A DNA stretch of 20,879 bases from Acytostelium subglobosum LB1 (taxonomy: Eukaryota > Evosea > Eumycetozoa > Acytosteliales > Acytosteliaceae). Below the pieces are notes generated by a model. The model was not told the DNA's origin. It did no database searches and saw only the letters and a program-made list of their open reading frames with translations. The stretch's first letter is position 1. Every line of letters begins with the position of its first letter. Where the stretch lies: the NCBI RefSeq assembly GCF_000787575.1, contig NW_012236480.1:1-20879 (forward strand), written 5' to 3'. This document shows positions 20,248 through 20,879 of the stretch, piece by piece. The position numbers and the translations under genes are program-made.

Positions 20248-20320
20248 GGTTGATTAGCTCAGTTGGAAGAGCGGCAGCCTTCTAAGCTGCAGGTCGTGGG
20301 ATCGAGACCCACATTGATCG
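20248..20320 (+). tRNA. tRNA-Arg (anticodon UCU)
   Basis: It folds as a cloverleaf. D arm GCTC/GAGC (20257-20260, 20269-20272). Anticodon stem GCAGC/GCTGC with loop CTTCTAA, anticodon TCT at 20281-20283. T stem GTGGG/CCCAC with loop ATCGAGA. Box A (TTAGCTCAGTTGG) and box B (GGATCGAGACC) are present. A TTTT Pol III terminator follows at 20325-20328. The acceptor stem GGTTGAT/ATTGATC pairs fully but with three G-U wobbles. No intron. Confidence 0.9.
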
Positions 20321-20708
20321 AAACCTTTTGTAACATGAGGAACTTCCAGAGTCGAATGATTCGTTTTCCAAAGTGTTTTGATGTCGCTTCGCGCACTCAA
20401 TCACTTCATTCGTTCATTCATAGACAGTGGGTCTTCAATTACTAACTGTCATACTCTCAAGGTATGTCCTCTTGTTACACCAATCAATCATCATTTTTAT
20501 AAATAAATAAGTTTATATCATTCGTTCATTCATAGACAGTGGGTCTTCAATTACTAACTGTCATACTCTCAAGTGAACGTTCAATAATATTAAGAGTACA
20601 TCTCTTTATATTAAACTTTTTTCTTTTAGTTTAGTTTAATCACTCTACAGCGTATTGCTTTAAGTTCCTGGCCAGGACAATCACAGCTGTACTCTGTACA
20701 TTCATTCT
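20321..20708. other. tRNA 3' flank, possible 5' part of a mobile element
   Basis: Apart from the 56-bp repeats, this region has a pyrimidine tract TTTTTTCTTTTAG (20619-20631) and a CTCTACAG (20643-20650), both acceptor-like, before the ORF at 20709. No other gene is visible. Confidence 0.4.
20406..20573 (+). repeat. Perfect 56-bp direct repeat, two copies, downstream of the tRNA
   Basis: Copies at 20406-20461 and 20518-20573 are identical; each begins TCATTCGTTCATTCATAGAC and ends CATACTCTCAAG. They are separated by 56 bp, a 112-bp period. Copy 1 is followed directly by GTATGT and both contain CATTCATAG, so splice-like signals are present. They lie 85 bp or more 3' of the tRNA. Confidence 0.9.
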
Positions 20709-20879
20709 ATGTCTTCGTACATCAATTCATCAGACGACCACGTCAAAAAAATCAGCGCATTAAGTCATGACGACCTCGTCAAGCAGTACTGCGAACTCGA
20801 GATCGTCAACATGGATATGGCGAGCGAGCTCGAGGCATTGCGCAAATGCAAGGAAAGGCTTGATCGCATGGAGGAGAAG
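20709..20879 (+). CDS. Start of a coiled-coil protein, cut by window end
   Basis: ATG 20709 opens 57 codons to the window edge without a stop. The sequence starts MSSYINSSDDHVKKISALSH and continues as a charged helix (LVKQYCELEIVNMDMASELE, then EALRKCKERLDRMEEK) with heptad-like Leu/Met spacing. The codon usage is less A/T-biased than the flanks, supporting real coding. The family is not recognised. Its place just downstream of a tRNA gene with repeated leader DNA would fit a tRNA-targeted retroelement's first ORF, but an ordinary host gene is equally possible. Confidence 0.55.
   Translation, partial: MSSYINSSDDHVKKISALSHDDLVKQYCELEIVNMDMASELEALRKCKERLDRMEEK

Noticed and set aside
20094-20285. 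63-codon plus-strand ORF running into the tRNA
   Set aside because: It overlaps the tRNA gene and has no protein features.

Overview
The window looks like nuclear DNA of a dictyostelid social amoeba. Four things point there. FNIP/IP22 repeat proteins are essentially a dictyostelid family. Proteins carry long Gln, Asn, Ser and Asp runs. Intergenic DNA is AT-rich. Introns are very short (64-104 bp, 15 found) with GTATGT donors. I cannot name the species. Two Ns (563 and 784) and a single-base frame break in an otherwise conserved gene suggest a draft assembly.

Layout, left to right. Complement <1-1334: F-box-like/FNIP repeat protein, cut by the window edge. 1809-6283 (+, 3 exons): large protein whose C-terminal half resembles SPIDR, a homologous-recombination scaffold. 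Complement 6388-8509 (4 exons): BAR-domain protein with a degenerate RasGAP-like domain. 9055-9957 (+): FNIP-family pseudogene broken by several frameshifts. Complement 9967-10251: small IFI6/IFI27-like membrane protein. Complement 10550-12950 (3 exons): protein kinase of the Cdc7/SepA/MAP3K-epsilon type. 12951-14473: about 1.5 kb without a convincing gene. Complement 14474-15265 (4 exons): tail-anchored protein with a Vti1-like N-terminal domain but no visible SNARE motif. 15565-16737 (+): probable organelle-targeted protein with W-x-P-W repeats, preceded by a short uORF ending in a TAATG overlap. Complement 17026-17551 (3 exons): unrecognised 120-residue protein. 17783-20009 (+, 4 exons): type II membrane PA/M28 metallopeptidase with one frame break. 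20248-20320 (+): tRNA-Arg(UCU). Downstream of it lie two perfect 56-bp direct repeats and the start of a coiled-coil ORF running off the window (20709->20879).

The genes are independent eukaryotic transcription units, not an operon, arranged as alternating divergent and convergent pairs. Shared themes are membrane traffic (BAR/GAP, Vti1-like), signalling (kinase) and genome maintenance (SPIDR-like), but I see no evidence that they form one pathway. Intron calls rest on reading-frame continuity, GT-AG ends and a recurring CTAAY branch-site-like motif.
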